64,000 bases of DNA from Phytophthora colocasiae. Its lineage: Eukaryota; Oomycota; Peronosporomycetes; Peronosporales; Peronosporaceae. Location: the NCBI GenBank assembly GCA_018806915.1, contig JAGKQI010000009.1:124001-188000 (forward strand). Reading direction: 5' to 3'. The notes beneath the pieces are model-generated. The model saw only the letters and a program-made list of their open reading frames with translations, did not search any database and was not told the DNA's origin. The translations under genes and the position numbers were made by a program. Shown here piece by piece: positions 60,139 through 64,000 of the stretch; position 1 is the stretch's first letter, and each line of letters begins with the position of its first letter.

Positions 60139-61689
60139 ATGGACTCGCCAACGCCCACGTCTCCGTCCGCTACTGCGGACGCGCAAGCCTCACCTGCTGT
60201 CTCTGCAGCAGGAACAACGACCTCAGCAGTGCTCACTAGTACTGCTGCTTCCAGCGGTCCGACAGAGAAGCTCTCTGTCACTAAGTACCATGCTCTCCAT
60301 AAGGAGAAGCATGAGAAGAAGAAGAAGTCTTCTTCTCTAGCAGAGATTAAGAATCCTGCTTTCCCTCTCAAAGAACTCTTTGGAGAGGACTACGAAGACA
60401 TCCTCGACTACGAGGAGGATGTCGAGGAGGGGGAGGTTGATGTCAAGGCTCCCGCTCCCGTGTCTTCGTCCGAAGACACGTCAGACCCACCCATGGGATC
60501 TCGACGACCTCGTCATGAGGCCTCGGACGCTTCAAGCTCGAAGCGTCCGCGCAGTGATGATGAAGCGTCCCCCATGTCGAGGGCGCTCACTGCCCCGCGC
60601 ACTGATCCGCCAGTGCGCACGCCATGGATGCCTACTGAGGCAGAAATCCATGACCGGTTCGGTGCTAGTTCACCACCGAACCCGATACTGTTGTACTCAT
60701 GCAACAGTATCAACGACGACGACGTCGCCGCTAAGGTTGTCTTTGAGTCCGAGACTCAAAGACGCGACTACTATATCGGGCTCTTCCACGAGCTCCGATA
60801 CTATGCAGCTAAGAAGACTTTACGCAAGAGCAAAGTGCCAGAGTGGCAGGCACTTTGTCAGTCGTGGAACGCCTTTGTTGAAAACTTCAACAAAGACCCG
60901 AAGGCATATCGCGATCGCGTTGCTGCGGCTCGCGATCGCTACTACACTTACACTACACGTGGTAAGTGTGAACACCTCCATGATCAGTCCATGGAAGCGG
61001 GGATCCCATGTGCCGTTCCCTTTGGCACACCCTGTCCGTGTTGCCCACCCTTGGCAACACGCCTTACCGAAAGTGATCTCCTGGGGTACACGGTCGTCCG
61101 TGTACCCGATCACATCAAGGAGCTTCGTGGTCGTATTGTGCCACGCGAAGCTCCGAGTGCTGTGGCTGACCGCAGCACTCCTCGTGCAGGGTTTAACCCT
61201 GCAAGTTATGGTGGGCTTCGTACGCCCTCACCATTTCCGGAACGTCCTCCATCAGGACGTTCCGCGGCTCCCATGTATCTCGATGGGGAGGAAATCCTCT
61301 CCAACGAATACGAAAACGAACCCCTTGAGAGTTCGTTCTCTTATGAGCCACAATCCTCTCAACAATCCAGCGGATCGCTCCACGCGCGTCGCGCAACGGC
61401 GGCGGAGGGGGTGGGAACACTCCCTCCGCATGGTCAACGCTATGACCATGACGATCGTGCCCTGCACGATCGAGTTGCTGCGCTGGAGCAGACACAGAGC
61501 GCTGAGATAGCTGCTCTGAAGCAGGAGGTTCGTGTCCTCCGTGCTGAGGTCTGCGAGGCAGCTCAGACTGCCTCGAACCTCTCGTCCGGTCTTGGGACGA
61601 GAGTGAACCGATTGATCGACCGTGTCGACGGTCTCGAGAAGGCCTTCCAGGCCTCTCGCACTCCTCAGTCGGACTACCAACGTAGGTAG
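60139..61689 (+). CDS. Gypsy-C2 antisense ORF (516 aa), overlaps pol chromodomain
   Basis: Runs opposite to pol. ATG 60139 (MDSPTPTSPSATADAQ), Ala/Ser/Thr-rich start, Lys-rich stretch (KEKHEKKKKSSSLAEIKNPA), acidic block (EDYEDILDYEEDVEEGEVDV), a probable folded centre (VVFESETQRRDYYIGLFHEL; WQALCQSWNAFVENFNKDPK) with a Cys-rich CEHLHDQ...PCPCCPP segment, and a C-terminal coiled coil (SAEIAALKQEVRVLRAEVCE). No family recognised. Composition and segmentation are those of a real protein, yet 61193-61495 on the other strand encodes a chromodomain, so this DNA appears to code on both strands. Confidence 0.65.
   Translation: MDSPTPTSPSATADAQASPAVSAAGTTTSAVLTSTAASSGPTEKLSVTKYHALHKEKHEKKKKSSSLAEIKNPAFPLKELFGEDYEDILDYEEDVEEGEVDVKAPAPVSSSEDTSDPPMGSRRPRHEASDASSSKRPRSDDEASPMSRALTAPRTDPPVRTPWMPTEAEIHDRFGASSPPNPILLYSCNSINDDDVAAKVVFESETQRRDYYIGLFHELRYYAAKKTLRKSKVPEWQALCQSWNAFVENFNKDPKAYRDRVAAARDRYYTYTTRGKCEHLHDQSMEAGIPCAVPFGTPCPCCPPLATRLTESDLLGYTVVRVPDHIKELRGRIVPREAPSAVADRSTPRAGFNPASYGGLRTPSPFPERPPSGRSAAPMYLDGEEILSNEYENEPLESSFSYEPQSSQQSSGSLHARRATAAEGVGTLPPHGQRYDHDDRALHDRVAALEQTQSAEIAALKQEVRVLRAEVCEAAQTASNLSSGLGTRVNRLIDRVDGLEKAFQASRTPQSDYQRR
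61193..61495 (-). CDS. Gypsy-C2 pol C-terminal chromodomain
   Basis: The minus-strand frame reads PPPPPLRDARGAIRWIVERI, then RFRIRWRGFPPHRDTWEPR and EDVPEMVRAYEAHH, a chromodomain with the aromatic cage-type W/F positions and the usual Gypsy-pol position after integrase. It is in a different frame from the upstream integrase segment, so one or more shifts occur in the linker (61,500-61,740). The whole domain lies within the antisense ORF on the other strand. Confidence 0.7.
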   Translation of the reverse strand: MSAPAQQLDRAGHDRHGHSVDHAEGVFPPPPPPLRDARGAIRWIVERIVAHKRTNSQGVRFRIRWRGFPPHRDTWEPRNVLMEDVPEMVRAYEAHHNLQG

Positions 61690-61739
61690 TCCGTGCTGCA
61701 CGTACGGCTTCAACCGCCCGACGTAGAAGGTCGGGTGTA

Positions 61740-62292
61740 GCCTCATGCTGGACGGTATGTCCAGCCGGTACGCGTTACCATGCCGTTCAAGTACTTTGAA
61801 CGGCCCAATGAATCTTGGAGCAAGCTTGCTTGCTCCAAAGTCAGACACTGCATGTTTAGGCAGGTTTTGTGTAGCTAACAAAACTAATGAACCCACTTTG
61901 AATTCATTTATGTTGCCCCTACCAACATTATCAGCGTTCAGCTTCTGTCGATCGACAGAAGCTGCGATAGCATCCTGGACAAACCGTATGACGGCTTGTC
62001 TTCGCTGGACAAAGTCTAGCGCACCCGAGCTGAATCCTTTCAGCTTGTCGCCCTTGTCAGCAGCAGGCCCTGCCTGCTCGCTATCATCTCTCATGTCTGT
62101 GCCCGGCACAGACATCGCGCGCTTGTTCCTGCTCGAACGAGACGTCGCACGCGTCACCGCAGCTGATAGTGTGCTGCTATCAGTTGCATTCTGCGGTTGT
62201 TCGGACGCAACCGTAGATCCTCCCCCACTTAAGGAGGAAGCTACCCTGCCGAGCATGCTCGGCAATCGTGGATGCCTCATGGCGTTTGGCAA
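61740..62292 (-). CDS. Gypsy-C2 integrase C-terminal region
   Basis: Minus-strand frame RQAVIRFVQDAIAASVDRQK, then INEFKVGSLVLLATQNLP and ASKLAPRFIGPFKVLERHGN ending RLHPTFYVGRLKPYV, the GPY/F-type module that follows the integrase core in Gypsy elements. It is out of frame with the core because of a break at about 62,290, where some sequence also seems to be missing. The open frame runs on to 61252, but the part beyond RLKPYV is not protein-like. Confidence 0.75.
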
Positions 62293-64000
62293 ACTCTGCC
62301 ATCGGCAAGCACTCGCTCCAGTGCGGGAACGAGTGAGCGTAGCTCTTCAACGTGTCACCCAATACACGGTTGACACGTTCGGTCTGTCCGTCCGTCTGCG
62401 GATGATCCGCAGTCGACATTGATAGCTGTGAACCAAGAAGTGTAAACACTTCTTGCCAGAACCGCGCTGTGAAGCGTGGATCACGGTCCGACACAATGTC
62501 GAGCGGCATGCCATGGTGTTTGAACACCATGTCAACAAACAGTCGCGCAGTCTGCGCGGCTGTAACAGTAGCTGGGACGGCAGCAAGATGAACCATCTTA
62601 CTGAATCGGTCCACAAAGACAACGATGCCCGTCCTCCGCTTGCTGTCAGGCGGAAGACCGAAGACAAAGTCCATGGACATGGACTGCCAACACTCCGACG
62701 GAGTCGGTAGTGATTGAAGAGGAGCCTGCGAGAGCTGCGCAGGCTTCACGCGTTGACAAACCTCGCAAGCACGTACGTACTTGCGCACCCACTTGTACTG
62801 GTGGTGCCAGTAGAAGTCACGCGTGAGAAGAGTGTATGTCTTCTCACGACCCGGATGCCCTGCCGTGGGGGCATCGTGATACTCGAACATGATCCTCAAC
62901 CGGAGGTCATGATCATTCGGAACGACAATGCGATCCGCATTGTCGTCTACTGCACTGTACAACAGTAGGCCTTCGTGTACACGATAGCGGTGTATACGAG
63001 CTCGAAGATGAGGGGTTAGCTTCCGACGTGCCACGTCGGAAGGTGCTGCGAGGAATTCCAGCAGCCCCTTCGCGTCTGCATCCCTTGCATACGCGTTCTT
63101 CACGTCGTCAACCAACGTTGACGACGGCACACTTGTCCTCACGACGCCAACAGCGTTGGCGTCGACTGTCTCCGCATAGTCAGGTCGACGCGATAACGCG
63201 TCAGCCACTACATTGAGTCTTCCGGGTTTGTACTCCACCCGGAAGTTGTACTCCGCGAAGAAGGACAACCATCTCGCCATACGTTGCGAGATGTGCGGCG
63301 ACTTAATCGCCGTACGCAATGATGCGTGGTCTGTATAGACCACGAACGGTCTACTCCCAAGTAGATACACTCGGAACTTTGCGAGTGCATACTTCATGGC
63401 AAGGAGCTCCTTGTCATGTACGGGATAATTACGCTCAGCTGGCTTCAGCTGACGCGATTGATAATAGACTACACGATCACGCCCTTCGTGATCGTGTTGC
63501 ATCAATGCACATCCGATTGCAAAGTCGGATGCATCGCACACTACGTGGAATGGACGATCTTGGTCCGCTACGGCCAAGATCGGCGCTTCAGTCAAGCCCT
63601 GCTTGACTGCACCGAATGCCTCCTCGCACTCGGTCGTCCAAATCCACTCAGCTTCTTTCTTAAGAAGCTGTGACAACGGGCGAATCTTGCCCGCATAGTT
63701 GTCCACGTACTTGCACAAGTACGTGGCAAGCCCAAGGAACTGCCTCAGTTCCTTCACATTGGATGGCGTGGGCCATTCATTGATCACTCTGACCTTCTCT
63801 GGGTCAGGGCGCACGCCGTCTTTCCCCACGAGACACCCCAGCACGGGTATCTCGCTCGCCCCGAAGATACACTTCTTCAGGTTCGCATAGAGCTTATGTT
63901 TCCTCATAAGCTCTAGCAGCTTCCGGAGATGCACCTTGTGCATCTCAATGTCCGTCTTCCCGTTCACAGCCCGGCTGTGGACGAACACGTCGTCAAAGTA
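62180..64000 (-). CDS. Gypsy-C2 RT (C-terminal), RNase H and integrase core, continues past right edge
   Basis: The frame enters from the right edge with the RT catalytic YFDD at 63989-64000. RT thumb (GKDGVRPDPEKVRVINEWPT), RNase H (VVCDASDFAIGCALMQHD; KELLAMKYAL; YTDHASL with all three expected acidic sites), integrase HHCC finger (HDAPTAGHPGREKTYTLL; CEVC) and DDE core (MDFVFGLP; DIVSDRDPRF; DHPQTDGQTERVNR) follow. After LPMAEFA the frame is lost near 62,290. The DNA is covered by perfect hairpins, many with 9-11 bp stems. Confidence 0.9.
   Translation of the reverse strand, partial: YFDDVFVHSRAVNGKTDIEMHKVHLRKLLELMRKHKLYANLKKCIFGASEIPVLGCLVGKDGVRPDPEKVRVINEWPTPSNVKELRQFLGLATYLCKYVDNYAGKIRPLSQLLKKEAEWIWTTECEEAFGAVKQGLTEAPILAVADQDRPFHVVCDASDFAIGCALMQHDHEGRDRVVYYQSRQLKPAERNYPVHDKELLAMKYALAKFRVYLLGSRPFVVYTDHASLRTAIKSPHISQRMARWLSFFAEYNFRVEYKPGRLNVVADALSRRPDYAETVDANAVGVVRTSVPSSTLVDDVKNAYARDADAKGLLEFLAAPSDVARRKLTPHLRARIHRYRVHEGLLLYSAVDDNADRIVVPNDHDLRLRIMFEYHDAPTAGHPGREKTYTLLTRDFYWHHQYKWVRKYVRACEVCQRVKPAQLSQAPLQSLPTPSECWQSMSMDFVFGLPPDSKRRTGIVVFVDRFSKMVHLAAVPATVTAAQTARLFVDMVFKHHGMPLDIVSDRDPRFTARFWQEVFTLLGSQLSMSTADHPQTDGQTERVNRVLGDTLKSYAHSFPHWSECLPMAEFAKRHEASTIAEHARQGSFLLKWGRIYGCVRTTAECN

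Larger units (their letters stand above)
59578..64000 (-). mobile_element. Gypsy-C2, 3' portion (continues past right edge)
   Basis: A family C element in the minus direction: 3' LTR (59578-60037), purine tract, antisense ORF, then pol running off the window. It is inserted in the E2 coiled-coil ORF. The bases next to the LTR are GTCGC (59573-59577); the other flank is outside the window. Confidence 0.9.

Noticed and set aside
60380..61510. A 376-codon ORF in a second plus-strand frame of Gypsy-C2
   Set aside because: It is a shadow of the 60139-61689 ORF, with Arg/Ser/Thr-biased, unstructured composition.
62800..63970. Reading the hairpin series as a CRISPR array or a cluster of small structured RNAs
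   Set aside because: The stems differ in sequence, there is no constant repeat or spacer, and the DNA codes for RT, RNase H and integrase.
1..64000. Host effector genes (RXLR or Crinkler type) between the repeats
   Set aside because: I looked for short secreted ORFs with RXLR- or LFLAK-like motifs and saw none that I could support.
1..64000. tRNA or rRNA genes
   Set aside because: No cloverleaf with A and B boxes or rRNA sequence was recognised; the tRNA-like words are limited to primer-binding sites.

Overview
The window looks like a gene-poor, transposon-dense stretch of an oomycete genome, most likely Phytophthora or a close relative. The reasons are two intronless, tightly packed host genes at the left end, an oomycete-type Crypton tyrosine recombinase, and Ty3/Gypsy elements with two RNase H domains. 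No RNA gene, CRISPR array or bacterial feature was seen. The species is inferred from element types, not from a marker gene.

Layout. (1) 1-5175: two convergent host genes, a SulP/STAS/cNMP-type transporter whose 5' end lies outside the window and a 795-aa coiled-coil protein. (2) 6135-14000: a decayed Crypton recombinase gene split by a nearly intact Ty1/Copia element (6673-12176, identical 179-bp LTRs, target duplication ATCCG) and by a 670-bp DNA-transposon derivative (12439-13108, 23-bp terminal inverted repeats, TA duplication). (3) 14090-18260: fragments of gag genes and LTRs. (4) 18261-64000: a nest of at least seven Gypsy copies from three lineages.

Family A (GATC-rich) has two full copies. 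A1 is 21538-35168 (duplication AGTT) and A2 is 45161-58759 (duplication CTGG). Each has LTRs of about 1.3 kb, gag, protease, RT, a Gypsy RNase H, a second archaeal-type RNase H, integrase and a chromodomain, then coiled-coil ORFs on the opposite strand before the 3' LTR. Two related partial copies, E1 (37998-40716) and E2 (43666-59577, split by A2), lie in the reverse direction. Family B (18261-21537 plus 35169-37997, and an inverted LTR at 40717-42135) was the target of A1. Family C (42136-43665; 59578 to the right edge; a solo LTR at 17517-17978) has 460-bp LTRs.

The insertion order can be read directly. A1 went into B. C1 abuts an inverted B LTR and was later hit by E2. E2 was then hit by both A2 and C2.

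The most striking observation is that family C is tiled with short perfect hairpins (stems mostly 7-11 bp, loops often 2-10 nt) through LTR, gag, pol and the antisense ORF alike, far beyond chance. In the same family the pol chromodomain is encoded antisense to the 3' half of a 516-aa ORF. Family A shows a different bias (GATC about eight times expectation in a counted 600-bp stretch), a degenerate first RNase H beside an intact second one, and antisense ORFs downstream of pol. Many of the frame breaks in the A copies fall in short homopolymer runs, so some may be assembly errors rather than real mutations.
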